Below, one piece after another: positions 43,087-53,178 of a DNA stretch of 64,000 nt. The translations under genes were made by a program, and so were the position numbers. The notes beneath the pieces were generated by a model. That model had not been told where the DNA came from, did not search any database, and was given only the letters and a program-made list of their open reading frames with translations. Every line of letters starts with the position of its first letter. Within the stretch, counting starts at the first letter, position 1. This DNA is from Stenotrophomonas sp. 610A2. GTDB taxonomy: Bacteria > Pseudomonadota > Gammaproteobacteria > Xanthomonadales > Xanthomonadaceae. The stretch spans positions 2,232,001 through 2,296,000 of the forward strand of contig NZ_CP130832.1 of the NCBI RefSeq assembly GCF_030549615.1, written 5' to 3'.

Positions 43087-44172
43087 ATGACACGCGCATT
43101 CAATTTCAGTGCCGGCCCAGCGACATTGCCGGAATCGGTCCTGCGTCAGGCGCAGGCGGAGATGTTGGAATGGAATGGCGTAGGCGCGTCCATTGTCGAG
43201 ATCAGCCACCGCAGCGCCGATTTCATGGCCGTGGCGGCCGAGGCCGAGGCTGACCTGCGTCGCCTGATCGGCATCCCCGACGACTACGCGGTGTTGTTCC
43301 TCGGTGGCGGCGCCACCACCCAGCAGGCCTTGCTGCCGCTGAATTTCGCCAAGCCCGGCCAGCGCGTGGATTACGTGGTCAGTGGCCATTGGGGCAAGAC
43401 CGCGGTCAAGCAAGCCAAGCCCTATGTCGATGTCAACATCGCCGCAAGCGGTGAGGCCAGCGGCTACCGCGATATCCCGGCGCGCTCACAATGGCAGCTG
43501 TCGGACGATGCGGCATACGTGCATATCACTGCCAACGAAACCATCCACGGCATCGAGTTCCGCGATGTGCCGGAGGTGGGCAAGGTACCGCTGATTGCTG
43601 ACTTCAGCTCGTCGATCGCCTCCGAGCCGATCGATGTGTCGCGCTATGGCGTGATCTATGCAGGCGCGCAGAAGAACCTGGGCCCGGTGGGCATTGCCGT
43701 GGTCATCATCCGTCGCGATCTGCTGGAGCGTGCTGGCCAGCCGCGTGCCGATATCTTTGACTACCGCTCGCACGTTGAGCGCGACTCGATGTTGAACACG
43801 CCACCGACCTGGAACTGGTATCTGGCCGGGTTGATGTTCAAGTGGATGCTGGCCCAGGGAGGCGTTGAAGCCTTTGCCAAGCTCAGCCTTGCCAAGTCGT
43901 CGGCGGTGTATGACGCCATCGACGGCTCCGGCGGTTTTTACCGCAATGAAGTGGCTGCGGCGGTGCGTTCGCGCATGAACATCCCGTTCTTCCTGCCCAG
44001 CGAAGAACTCAACGCACGCTTTGTCAGTGAATCCAAGGCAGCCGGCCTGCTGGCGCTGAAGGGCCACAAGGCCGTCGGTGGTATCCGCGCCTCGCTGTAC
44101 AACGCCATGCCGCTGGAAGGCGCGCAGGCGCTGGCCGCATTCATGCGTGATTTCCAGCAGCGCAACGGTTGA
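43087..44172 (+). CDS. serC: Phosphoserine aminotransferase
   Basis: This 361-residue class V aminotransferase makes 3-phosphoserine (serine pathway) and can also act in pyridoxine synthesis. It starts [27 protein letters not shown], the fixed opening of SerC. GGGATTQ (PLP phosphate), and the PLP lysine in [16 protein letters not shown], follow. The C-terminal [17 protein letters not shown] is intact. ATG 43087 was chosen because homology begins there, although an in-frame ATG upstream at 43009 exists. First gene of serC-pheA-aroA, with pheA 50 bases behind. Confidence 0.97.
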   Translation: MTRAFNFSAGPATLPESVLRQAQAEMLEWNGVGASIVEISHRSADFMAVAAEAEADLRRLIGIPDDYAVLFLGGGATTQQALLPLNFAKPGQRVDYVVSGHWGKTAVKQAKPYVDVNIAASGEASGYRDIPARSQWQLSDDAAYVHITANETIHGIEFRDVPEVGKVPLIADFSSSIASEPIDVSRYGVIYAGAQKNLGPVGIAVVIIRRDLLERAGQPRADIFDYRSHVERDSMLNTPPTWNWYLAGLMFKWMLAQGGVEAFAKLSLAKSSAVYDAIDGSGGFYRNEVAAAVRSRMNIPFFLPSEELNARFVSESKAAGLLALKGHKAVGGIRASLYNAMPLEGAQALAAFMRDFQQRNG

Positions 44173-44222
44173 ACCAATCCCGCCGTGCGCAGTGCGCCGG
44201 CCTGTAACAGGTAGACGATTCC

Positions 44223-45449
44223 ATGGCGACCAAGCCAAGCAAGACCGCCAGCAAGGCCAAGCCGGCCACCGCAGCCAAACCTGCCACCAAGAAGGCGCCG
44301 GCCAAGTCGGCTGCAGTGAAGAAAGTTGCCGCCAGCAAGAAAGCAGCGGCCGAAACCCTCACCGTCGCCAAGCCGGTGCTGTCGGATGTGCGCGCCAAGA
44401 TCGACCAGATCGACCGCAGCATCCAGGCCCTGATTGCCGAGCGGGCGAACTTTGCCCACCAGGTTGGCAAGGCCAAGGGCAAGCTGGCTGCCGCCGTTGA
44501 TTACTACCGGCCCGAGCGCGAAGCGCAGGTGCTGCGCATGGTGGTGGATCGCAACGAAGGCCCGCTCAGCGATGAAGTGCTGGTGCACGTCTACCGCGAA
44601 ATCATGTCGGCCTGCCTGGCCCAGCAGGAGCCGTTGAAGATCGGTTACCTCGGCCCGGAAGGCTCGTTCACCCAGCAGGCGGCGCACAAGCACTTCGGTC
44701 GCTCGGCGCTGGGTCTGCCGCTGGCCAATATCGAAGAGATCTTCCAGGAAGTGGAAAACGGCAACGCCGACTTCGGTGTGGTGCCGGTGGAGAACTCCGG
44801 GCAGGGCACGATCCAGATCACCCTGGACATGTTCCTGACCTCCAACCTCAAGATATGTGGTGAAGTCGAGCTGCGCGTGCAGCAGTATCTGCTTTCGCGC
44901 ACCGGACGCATTGAGGACATCGAGCGCATCTATGCGCATCCGCAGGCCTTCATGCAGACCTCGGCATGGCTGCGCGCCAATCTGCCCAAAACCGAGAAGG
45001 TGCCGGTCTCCAGCAACTCCGAAGGTGCGCGCCGCGCCCGCAACGCCGAAGACGCAGCGGCTATCGGAGGCGAGAGTGCAGGGCACGTATACGGTTTGAA
45101 GAAGGTGGTAACCAAGCCGATCCAGAACGACGCGGACAACACCACGCGTTTCCTGGTGATCGGCCGCCAGCTGTTCCCGTCGTCTGGCCATGACCGCACC
45201 TCGGTGCTGGTCTTCATCCACGACAAGCCCGGTGCGCTGTTCGACGTGCTCAGCCCGTTCGCGCGCCACGGCATCAGCATGAACCGCATCGAATCGCGGC
45301 CATCGCATCAGGCCAAGTGGGAATACGGCTTCTTCATCGACCTGGCCGGCCACATCGAAGACGAATCGATGCAGGCCGCGTTGGCCGAGCTGAAGTCGCA
45401 TTCTGCGCAGATCAAGGTGCTCGGCTCCTACCCGGTCGCCGTGCCCTGA
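44223..45449 (+). CDS. pheA: Bifunctional chorismate mutase/prephenate dehydratase with basic N-terminal tail
   Basis: This 408-residue enzyme of phenylalanine synthesis has three parts. Chorismate mutase (about 50-135): LSDVRAKIDQIDRSIQALIAERANFAHQVG. Prephenate dehydratase (about 137-310): IGYLGPEGSFTQQA, FGVVPVENSGQGTI, and the catalytic TRF motif in DNTTRFLVIG. ACT regulatory domain: VLVFIHDKPGALFDVL (GAL) and NRIESRPS (ESRP), so Phe feedback should work. The first 45 residues are Lys/Ala/Pro-rich like histone H1 tails and are not part of the usual fold. Flanked by serC and aroA. Confidence 0.96.
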   Translation: MATKPSKTASKAKPATAAKPATKKAPAKSAAVKKVAASKKAAAETLTVAKPVLSDVRAKIDQIDRSIQALIAERANFAHQVGKAKGKLAAAVDYYRPEREAQVLRMVVDRNEGPLSDEVLVHVYREIMSACLAQQEPLKIGYLGPEGSFTQQAAHKHFGRSALGLPLANIEEIFQEVENGNADFGVVPVENSGQGTIQITLDMFLTSNLKICGEVELRVQQYLLSRTGRIEDIERIYAHPQAFMQTSAWLRANLPKTEKVPVSSNSEGARRARNAEDAAAIGGESAGHVYGLKKVVTKPIQNDADNTTRFLVIGRQLFPSSGHDRTSVLVFIHDKPGALFDVLSPFARHGISMNRIESRPSHQAKWEYGFFIDLAGHIEDESMQAALAELKSHSAQIKVLGSYPVAVP

Positions 45450-45463
45450 CAGGCATGCAGTTC

Positions 45464-45510
45464 CTTCCCCCGCGTGCGGGGGAAGGTGCCCGAAGGGCGG
45501 AAGGGGGCGC
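45464..45510. repeat. Diverged half-unit of the composite palindromic repeat
   Basis: A C/G-rich hairpin (45464-45486, one bulge) followed by TGCCCGAAGGGCGGAAGGGG and GCGCTT, matching the left half of the 121-bp repeats. It lies in the pheA-aroA gap and may modulate the serC-pheA-aroA mRNA. Confidence 0.6.
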
Positions 45511-45591
45511 TTTTACTCAGTTGCCCGGCACATTGTAAATTTTTCTTTCCGCAGTCTTCGCGGAAGGAACACAGCAGATCAGAGAGACCGC

Positions 45592-46905
45592 ATGAGTTCC
45601 CAGCCCTACTGGATTGCACGCAAAGGTTCCGCCCTGCAGGGCACGCTCGCCATTCCCGGCGACAAATCGGTGTCGCACCGTTCGGTGATGTTTGCCGCCT
45701 TGGCCGATGGCGTATCGCATATCGATGGTTTTCTGGAAGGCGAGGACACCCGTGCCACCGCCCATATCTTCGAGCAGATGGGTGTGCGTTTTGAGACCCC
45801 GTCAGCGTCGCAGCGGATCGTCCATGGCGTAGGCGTGGACGGATTGAAGGCACCGCAAGGCGAGCTGGACTGCGGCAATGCCGGCACCGGCATGCGCCTG
45901 TTGGCGGGCCTGCTCGCCGCACAGCCGTTCGATAGCACCCTGATCGGTGACGCCTCGCTGTCCAAGCGGCCGATGCGTCGCGTGACCGGGCCGCTGGCAC
46001 AGATGGGCGCGCGCATCGACACCCAGGACGATGGCACACCGCCGCTGCATATCCATGGTGGCCAAGCACTGCACGGAATCGATTACGAATTGCCGGTGGC
46101 CAGTGCGCAGGTCAAGTCGGCGGTGCTGCTGGCTGGTCTGTACGCACAGGGCGAAACCTCGGTGGTGGAGCCGCATCCGACCCGCGATTACACCGAACGC
46201 ATGCTGCGCGCATTCGGCGTGGAGATCGAGTTCGAGCCGGGCAAGGCGCGTCTGCGCGGCGGTCAGCGCCTGCGTGCGACCGATATCTCGGTGCCGGCGG
46301 ACTTCTCGTCATCGGCGTTCTTCATTGTTGCAGCCAGCATCATTCCCGGCTCGGAAGTACGCCTGCGCTCGGTTGGCTTGAACCCGCGTCGTACCGGTCT
46401 GCTGGCTGCGCTGCGTTTGATGGGCGCGGACATCAGCGAGGAGAATCACGCTGAGCATGGTGGCGAGCAGGTCGCTGATCTGGTCGTGCGCTACGCGCAG
46501 CTGAAGGGCGTGGAGATTCCGGAAGCGCTGGTGCCGGACATGATCGATGAGTTCCCGGCGCTGTTCGTTGCCGCTGCCGCTGCCGAAGGCCAGACCGTCG
46601 TGCGCGGTGCGGCCGAGCTGCGGGTGAAGGAGTCGGATCGTTTGGCGGCGATGGCGACCGGCCTGCGTGATCTGGGCCTGCGCGTGGACGAAACCGAAGA
46701 TGGCGCGACCATTTTTGGCGGCCCGCTGGGCAGCGGCACCATTGAAAGCCATGGCGATCACCGCATCTCGATGGCTTTCGCCATCGCCGGCCAGCTCAGC
46801 ACTGGTGAAGTGCGTATCAATGATGTCGCCAACGTGGCGACCTCGTTCCCGGGCTTCGACAGCCTGGCCAGTGGTGCCGGCTTCGGACTCAGCGTCCGGT
46901 CCTGA
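45592..46905 (+). CDS. aroA: 3-phosphoshikimate 1-carboxyvinyltransferase (EPSP synthase)
   Basis: This 437-residue enzyme of the shikimate pathway joins phosphoenolpyruvate to shikimate-3-phosphate. It carries LAIPGDKSVSHRSVMFAALA, CGNAGTGMRLLAG, GDASLSKRPMRRV, VASAQVKSAVLLAGL, RVKESDRLAAMA and HGDHRISMAFA. Several blocks (GDKSVSHRS, DASLSKRPM) resemble the class II type, but the critical loop is NAGT with Gly, not the Ala seen in strongly glyphosate-tolerant class II enzymes. Start ATG 45592. The last 17 bases overlap the convergent TonB-like gene. Confidence 0.96.
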   Translation: MSSQPYWIARKGSALQGTLAIPGDKSVSHRSVMFAALADGVSHIDGFLEGEDTRATAHIFEQMGVRFETPSASQRIVHGVGVDGLKAPQGELDCGNAGTGMRLLAGLLAAQPFDSTLIGDASLSKRPMRRVTGPLAQMGARIDTQDDGTPPLHIHGGQALHGIDYELPVASAQVKSAVLLAGLYAQGETSVVEPHPTRDYTERMLRAFGVEIEFEPGKARLRGGQRLRATDISVPADFSSSAFFIVAASIIPGSEVRLRSVGLNPRRTGLLAALRLMGADISEENHAEHGGEQVADLVVRYAQLKGVEIPEALVPDMIDEFPALFVAAAAAEGQTVVRGAAELRVKESDRLAAMATGLRDLGLRVDETEDGATIFGGPLGSGTIESHGDHRISMAFAIAGQLSTGEVRINDVANVATSFPGFDSLASGAGFGLSVRS

Positions 46906-47383
46906 ATTCCACCGGCACCTGCACGATGCTGTTGATGGCGCGACCATCCCGCATTGCGGGCTGGAAGCGCCATTGACGCAGTGCTTCGATGGCGGCCTTG
47001 TCCAACGCTGGATCAACGCCGCCTTCATGCCCGACCACGCTGGCTTGGCTGACTTTGCCATTGGCATCAATCTGCAGGCGCACGATCACATCGCCTTCAA
47101 GGCCGGCATTGAGCGCGGCGGCGGGGTAGTCCGGCGTCGGGTTGCTGGATAGAGGCTCTGCATCGCGGTTGCCGGCAACACTGACCACCGACGTGGTGTC
47201 GGCGGTGGTGATGGAAACCGGGCCGGTAGCGACCGGCGCCTGCAGGGTGCGGTAGCCCAATACACTGAAGATCGTCACAACCGCGACCGCGAGCAGGCCC
47301 CACAGCCAAGCCGCAGCAACGCCGTGCGGGCGTGCTGGAACTGGATGGTGGGTGCTGCTGTGCTGGTGGGGGATGCTGGACAT
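46889..47383 (-). CDS. TonB-like energy transducer, short form
   Basis: This 164-residue protein has one N-terminal helix (about 28-45), a short linker, and a C-terminal TonB domain: PTPDYPAAALNAGLEGDVIVRLQIDANGKVSQASVVGHEGG, then AAIEALRQWRFQPAMRDG. The YPaaA...GxVxvxfxvdxxGxv and WrfxPa patterns are typical of TonB C-termini, which contact outer-membrane receptors. No Pro-rich spacer long enough to span the periplasm is seen. ATG 47383 is favoured, eight codons after ATG 47407. Overlaps the aroA end by 17 bases on the other strand. Confidence 0.82.
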   Translation of the reverse strand: MSSIPHQHSSTHHPVPARPHGVAAAWLWGLLAVAVVTIFSVLGYRTLQAPVATGPVSITTADTTSVVSVAGNRDAEPLSSNPTPDYPAAALNAGLEGDVIVRLQIDANGKVSQASVVGHEGGVDPALDKAAIEALRQWRFQPAMRDGRAINSIVQVPVEFRTGR

Positions 47384-47491
47384 CGACTTGGCTGCTCTGC
47401 GTAACATCTACGCAACAAGTCTGGTCCGCCACTCCCAAACGGCGAATGACTTTCAGCATGAACCGGCTCCCTTGGGGAGCCGGGGTTCAGC

Positions 47492-48142
47492 TTACAGGGC
47501 CGGTTTGAAGTCGAACGGGATTTCCAGGCTGCCCTGCATCGGTTGGCCATTGCTCTGTGCAGGCTGGAAACGCCAGTTACGCACTGCTTCCTGCGCGGCC
47601 CGATCCAGGTCACGCGAGCCACTGCGCTGGATCAGGCGAACGTCCAATGGCACGCCATTGGCGTCGACATCCACATGAACGATCACCGTGCCGCTTTCAC
47701 CACGGCGCAGCGCCGCCGGCGGGTAATCCGGGGCTGGGCTCTGGCCCGGCAGCGGCACCGGCTGGTCGCTGGGAGCGACGGCAGCAGCTGGCGCTGCGGG
47801 GGGGGGATCGGCCGGTGCAGCCTCGGCAATGGGTTGCGGCGGCGGGGCGGGCGCGGTTTCCACCAGCTCCGGGGCTTCTTCCACCGCTTCCGGACGCGCA
47901 TCGGGCATGTCGCTGGCGCCTGCGCCGGCGGGCAGCGGTGCCGGCAAAGGTGCCAATACGGCGCTGTTGGCCTGCGGCTGGGCCGGATCGGCACGGTAGA
48001 ACTCGTTCTGGCGGCGGGCATTGAGCCAGACCACCAGGAACAGCAATATGCCTACGCCAAAGGCGATACCGGCGATCTTCAAACTGCTGCGGGGCAGGTG
48101 AAAAGTGAAGTTCTGGTCGGAGCGGGAGCTTGGGGCGGACAT
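47492..48142 (-). CDS. TonB-like energy transducer, Pro-rich form
   Basis: This 216-residue protein starts at ATG 48142. A basic N-terminus is followed by one helix (about 23-42), a long Pro/Ala/Glu-rich spacer (about 50-145; for example PAPPPQP), and a TonB domain with PDYPPAALRRGESGTVIVHVDVDANGVPLDVRLIQRSG and WRFQPAQSNGQP. This layout spans the periplasm and couples inner-membrane energy to receptors. Together with the neighbour it makes a tandem of two TonB-like genes on the minus strand. No exbB or exbD is nearby. Confidence 0.85.
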   Translation of the reverse strand: MSAPSSRSDQNFTFHLPRSSLKIAGIAFGVGILLFLVVWLNARRQNEFYRADPAQPQANSAVLAPLPAPLPAGAGASDMPDARPEAVEEAPELVETAPAPPPQPIAEAAPADPPPAAPAAAVAPSDQPVPLPGQSPAPDYPPAALRRGESGTVIVHVDVDANGVPLDVRLIQRSGSRDLDRAAQEAVRNWRFQPAQSNGQPMQGSLEIPFDFKPAL

Positions 48143-48222
48143 GGTCTTGACCGTGTGGATCAGGCCGATTCTTGCACAGGAAAGGTGAATCACGAGGCAG
48201 AAAGCCGCGGTTCGCGCGATAA

Positions 48223-49533
<1,311 letters not shown>

Positions 49534-49564
49534 CCATCAGGCGATCACACTGCTGATCCGGCAT

Positions 49565-49587
49565 GTAGTGCCGAGCCAAGCTCGGCA
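49565..49587. repeat. SMAG (GTAG) REP element 1
   Basis: GTAG head followed by the stem TGCCGAGC (49569-49576) and its complement (49580-49587) around a CAA loop. This is the layout of SMAG repeats known from Stenotrophomonas maltophilia. Confidence 0.85.
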
Positions 49588-49640
49588 GCGGTCTGCCCGA
49601 TAACGCTTCGGCACCCGTGCCCACAAGGCCTTTGACCCAT

Positions 49641-49739
49641 GTGGGAGCGGTGTAAGCCGCGAAGTTCGATCAGCTGGAATTGCAGCAAAGCCCGCAATCG
49701 CAAGGATTCCGGGTTTCTCGGCTCACGCCGCTCCCACAA
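49641..49739. repeat. Imperfect inverted pair of GGAGCGG...CCGCGAAG repeats
   Basis: GTGGGAGCGGTGTAAGCCGC at 49641-49660 and a diverged complement ending in CGCCGCTCCCACAAA (49726-49740) form an inverted pair about 60 bases apart. It is a REP-pair (REPIN-like) structure, less well kept than the one at 49841. Confidence 0.7.
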
Positions 49740-49758
49740 AGCGGGCAGCCAAGCACTG

Positions 49759-49781
49759 GTAGTGCCGAGCCATGCTCGGCA
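49759..49781. repeat. SMAG (GTAG) REP element 2
   Basis: GTAG head, stem TGCCGAGC (49763-49770), loop CAT, complement (49774-49781). Same orientation as element 1; the 194-base spacing includes the first REP pair. Confidence 0.85.
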
Positions 49782-49840
49782 GGGGCCTGCCCGTTCGTGC
49801 TTCAAGCGCCACGCTCCAACGCTGCAAAGCTGCAGCGCTT

Positions 49841-49939
49841 TGTAGGAGCGGCGTAAGCCGCGAAGCCAGCAGCGCTGAAATTGCACGAAAACCGTCGACC
49901 ACACGGATCGCCAGCTTCGCGGCTTACGCCGCTCCTACA
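49841..49939. repeat. REP pair with perfect 26-bp inverted arms
   Basis: Bases 49841-49866 and 49914-49939 are exact reverse complements (26 of 26), spaced by 47 bases. Each arm itself holds a small palindrome (GCGGC...GCCGC). The structure is that of a REPIN, two inverted REPs moving as a unit. With the other repeats it fills most of the 573-base serS-LysR gap; no gene was seen there. Confidence 0.8.
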
Positions 49940-50106
49940 ACAGCATGCCGCCCCCGGACGCTTCGGCCTTCAAAAATGAATGGGCGCCGCCATAGTCCGG
50001 CAACCAACCCCCTGAACCTCCAATCAGGACTGTTTGAGGTATGATTTGTAAATACAGGACAAAGCTGATTAAATTAGCTGGTTCGTTCCAATGATGGACT
50101 CAATCC

Positions 50107-51099
50107 ATGCAGGACCTCAACGACCTCTACTACTTCGCCATGGTGGTCGACCACGGCGGCTTTGCCGCTGCCGAGCGTGCGCTGGGCATCCCGAAATCAC
50201 GCCTCAGCCGGCGCATCAGCCAGCTTGAAACCGATCTCGGTGTGCGCCTGCTGCAGCGTTCCACGCGGCGCTTTGCGGTCACCGATGTCGGCATGAGCGT
50301 GCATCGGCATGCGCAGACCATGCTGGCCGAAGCGCAGGCAGCGCGCGAAGTGGTGGACCGGCTCAGCGCTGAGCCACGCGGATTGGTGCGCGCCAGCGTG
50401 CCGGTGTCGCTGGCGCAGATGCAGCTGCCCAAGCTGTTGCCGAAATTCCTCGAGCAATACCCGAAAGTGCGGCTGCAGCTGAATATCAGCAACCGCCGCG
50501 TCGACATCATCAACGAAGGCTATGACGTGGCCCTGCGCGTGCGTTCGCGTCTGGATGATGACGGCAGCCTGGTGATGCGCAGCTTCGGCCAGGTGCAGGA
50601 ACTGTTGGTAGCCAGCCCGGCCTATCTGGATCGGGCAGGGCGCCCGGCCTCGCCGGAAGACCTCAGCAACCACGTGACCCTGAGCATCAGCGAAGACGAG
50701 GCGCGGCAGCGCTGGGAACTGCATGGTCCGGGCGGTGAAGTGCGCCGGGTCGAATTGCAGCCACGCGTGGCGGGCTTTGATTTCCCGCTGCTGCAGGCAA
50801 TGGTCAAGGATGGTTTCGGCATCACCATGCTGCCGGAAACCGTCTGCGCCGAGGCCGTGCGTAATGGTGAACTGGAAGTGGTGCTGCCGGACTGGTCGCT
50901 GCCACAGGGCATCTGCCACGCGGTGTTTGCTTCGCGGCGCGGGTTGTTGCCGGCAGTGCGGGTATTCATCGACTTCCTGGCCGAACACCTGCCGACCGAG
51001 CTGGAAGCCTCGCGCCTGCATTGTGGCGGAGCCTGCGAACGGGCCAAGGAGAAGATCCGCGCTTCGATGGCCGGATCGTTGGCAATCGAAGCGGGTTGA
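50107..51099 (+). CDS. LysR-family transcriptional regulator
   Basis: This 330-residue protein has an N-terminal helix-turn-helix (about 1-62): LNDLYYFAMVVDHGGFAAAERALGIPKSRLSRRISQLETDLGVRLLQRSTR. A periplasmic-binding-like effector domain (about 90-300) follows: VRASVPVSLAQMQLPKLLPKFLEQYPKVRLQL, GYDVALRV, VKDGFGITMLPE. The C-terminal tail (LHCGGACERAKEKI) is longer than usual. It resembles the LysR group often paired with an oxidoreductase, but no such target lies nearby and the effector cannot be read from sequence. Preceded by the repeat region. Confidence 0.93.
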   Translation: MQDLNDLYYFAMVVDHGGFAAAERALGIPKSRLSRRISQLETDLGVRLLQRSTRRFAVTDVGMSVHRHAQTMLAEAQAAREVVDRLSAEPRGLVRASVPVSLAQMQLPKLLPKFLEQYPKVRLQLNISNRRVDIINEGYDVALRVRSRLDDDGSLVMRSFGQVQELLVASPAYLDRAGRPASPEDLSNHVTLSISEDEARQRWELHGPGGEVRRVELQPRVAGFDFPLLQAMVKDGFGITMLPETVCAEAVRNGELEVVLPDWSLPQGICHAVFASRRGLLPAVRVFIDFLAEHLPTELEASRLHCGGACERAKEKIRASMAGSLAIEAG

Positions 51100-51166
51100 A
51101 CAAAAAAGTCCGCAGGCATGCGAGAATGCCCGCCCCGGAACGCTATCCGGGGTGGTTGCACGTTAC

Positions 51167-51256
51167 GGGCAGATGGCCGAGCGGTTTAAGGCACCGGTCT
51201 TGAAAACCGGCGAAGGGTCAAACCTTCCGTGGGTTCGAATCCCACTTTGCCCGCCA
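51167..51256 (+). tRNA. tRNA-Ser, anticodon TGA
   Basis: 90 bases including encoded CCA. Acceptor GGGCAGA (51167-51173) pairs with TTTGCCC (51246-51252), the discriminator is G, then CCA 51254-51256. The anticodon loop CTTGAAA carries TGA at 51201-51203 between CCGGT and ACCGG. A long variable arm (GAAGGGTCAAACCTTCC) is present as in class II tRNAs, and a GGTTCGAAT T-loop. It reads UCA and other UCN serine codons. Confidence 0.97.
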
Positions 51257-51266
51257 GATTTCAGAG

Positions 51267-51292
51267 AAGCCGCTGTCACCAGCGGCTTTTTT
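51267..51292 (+). terminator. Terminator after tRNA-Ser
   Basis: Stem 51267-51275 with 51280-51288 (9 bp), 4-base loop, then TTTT. Textbook intrinsic terminator 10 bases after the tRNA CCA end. Confidence 0.92.
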
Positions 51293-51459
51293 GTTGAGCA
51301 GGGATGGATGGCGGCAGTATCTGGCGACGCCGGAATGACACCGGTATCGTCCGGTCAGGACAGTTCCGCTGGTAAAATGGACACGGCTTGGGGGAGCTGC
51401 GCGCCCGGGCATGCATGGGTTCGTCGCGGCTATACCTTGAAGCGTCCGCGTTGGGATCC

Positions 51460-53028
51460 ATGGATTTACGAAAACTGATTTTGGTGCTCACGTTGATCGG
51501 AGCACTGGTGCCGTTCGCCAATACGTTCTATGCCAGCTATACGGTGCAGCGTCAGCAGCTGATGGACACCACGCTGGATGGCAACTACGCCTACGCCAAC
51601 AAGCTGGCCAAGAGCACCGAAGACTTCCTGGGAGCGTCGCAGCTGCAGCTCGGCTACACCGCGCAGCTGTTGGGCGGGAAGATGGGCGATGTGTCCAAGC
51701 TGGAGGAGGAAGCTGCTCGTCTGCGCATGATGAGCAAGAGCTTCAACTCCATCACCATCTTCGACGCCGGCGGCAAGGTGCTTGCGACCTCGCCGGAAGC
51801 GCTGGGTCTGCAGGGACGGGTGCTGGGCAGCGAAGCGGTGAAGAATGCCTTGCGCGAGAAGCGGCCCTTGATCAGCGCGCCGTACCAGTCGGCGACCGGC
51901 AATTTCATTGTCTTCATCACTCACCCGATTGTTTCCGAGTCGGGGCGTTACCTGGGTGCGGTCGGCGGTGCGATCTACCTGCAGAAGGAAAACATCCTCG
52001 ATCGGCTGCTCGGCCAGCACTTCTATGTCGATGGTTCCTATCTGTTCGTGGTCGACAGGCAGAAGCGCATCATCTACCACCCGGATCCGGACCGCGTCGG
52101 AGACTTCGTCGAAAACAATATCGTGGTAGACCGCGTGGCAGCCGGTCAGGCGGGCAAGGGGCCCACGGTCAATTCGCACGGCGTCGCGATGCTGGCCGGC
52201 TATGCGCCGGTGGCGTCGACCGGTTGGGGCATCATCGCGCAACGGCCGCGGGCAGCCACGCTGGCGCCGCTGACCCAGCTGATGCAGAGCACCTTGTACC
52301 GGGCGCTGCCGGCCACGATCCTGACCTTGATCCTGATCCTCTGGAGCGCGCGCTTGATCTCGCGTCCGCTGCGCCTGCTGGCCGATGGTGCACGCAAGAT
52401 GGAGGATCCATCCTCGGCCAAGGACATCCGCGAGGTGAAGTCCTGGTACTTCGAGTCACGTGAGCTCAAGAAGGCCTTGTTGATTGGTGTTGATGCCATC
52501 CACAAGAGCTTCAGCAAGCTGCGTGAGGACACCACCACCGATCCGCTGACCAAGCTCGGCAACCGTCGTCTTCTTGACGAGGCGTTGGCGAACTTCGAGA
52601 GCCAGGGCTGCGCGTTCTCGGTAATCTCGATCGATATCGACCATTTCAAGAAGATCAACGACAGCTACGGCCACGACGTCGGCGATACCGCCTTGCGCCA
52701 GCTTGCCCAGCGCATGCGCGAGGCCTGCCGCGCCTATGACGTGCCGCTGCGTACCGGTGGCGAGGAGTTCCTGATCCTGCTGCCGTCGACCACGCTGGCA
52801 ACGGCGGCGCAGGTAGCCGAGCGGCTGCGCGCGGCGGTGGAGGCAATGAAGATAGCCAAGGTTGGCGCAATTACGATCTCGCTTGGCGTAGCCAATTGGC
52901 CGCAGAGCAGTTTCGAGGTCGAAGCGGTGCTGAAGGCAGCGGATGAAATGCTGTACGCATCCAAACGCGATGGCAGGAATCGGGTTTCGGTGGACCAGCG
53001 CGAGGCTGGTAGCCGTTCCCACGTTTAA
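51460..53028 (+). CDS. Membrane diguanylate cyclase with Cache-type sensor
   Basis: This 522-residue protein has a membrane helix at about 5-25, then a periplasmic Cache/PDC-like sensor (about 30-275; FDAGGKVLATSPEAL, VFITHPIVSESGRYLGAVGGAIYL, GYAPVASTGWGIIAQRP). A second helix (about 285-305) leads to a short HAMP-like linker and a GGDEF domain (about 360-515) with TDPLTKLGNRRLLDE, DIDHFKKINDSYGHDVGD and the active site RTGGEEFLI. The RAYD-x5-GGEEF spacing is a complete I-site for c-di-GMP feedback. ATG 51460 was chosen because it begins the helix. No EAL domain. Confidence 0.93.
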   Translation: MDLRKLILVLTLIGALVPFANTFYASYTVQRQQLMDTTLDGNYAYANKLAKSTEDFLGASQLQLGYTAQLLGGKMGDVSKLEEEAARLRMMSKSFNSITIFDAGGKVLATSPEALGLQGRVLGSEAVKNALREKRPLISAPYQSATGNFIVFITHPIVSESGRYLGAVGGAIYLQKENILDRLLGQHFYVDGSYLFVVDRQKRIIYHPDPDRVGDFVENNIVVDRVAAGQAGKGPTVNSHGVAMLAGYAPVASTGWGIIAQRPRAATLAPLTQLMQSTLYRALPATILTLILILWSARLISRPLRLLADGARKMEDPSSAKDIREVKSWYFESRELKKALLIGVDAIHKSFSKLREDTTTDPLTKLGNRRLLDEALANFESQGCAFSVISIDIDHFKKINDSYGHDVGDTALRQLAQRMREACRAYDVPLRTGGEEFLILLPSTTLATAAQVAERLRAAVEAMKIAKVGAITISLGVANWPQSSFEVEAVLKAADEMLYASKRDGRNRVSVDQREAGSRSHV

Positions 53029-53178
53029 CCAGACGGGTGGGGCGGCCTGCATCCTTTGCGCCTCGGCACAGAGGACGGAAAGGCTGCCAGTAGGCGTTTA
53101 CCTACATACAAGCACGAGAACTGCCTGCATGATTGCAGGTCCGCTGCGAGAGCCGCAGCTTCGTACAGGACGTACTGC

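Noticed and set aside
50044..50060. TTTGTAAATACAG before the LysR gene as a second HutC-like site
   Set aside because: Only a partial match without full symmetry, and the gene has no link to histidine use.
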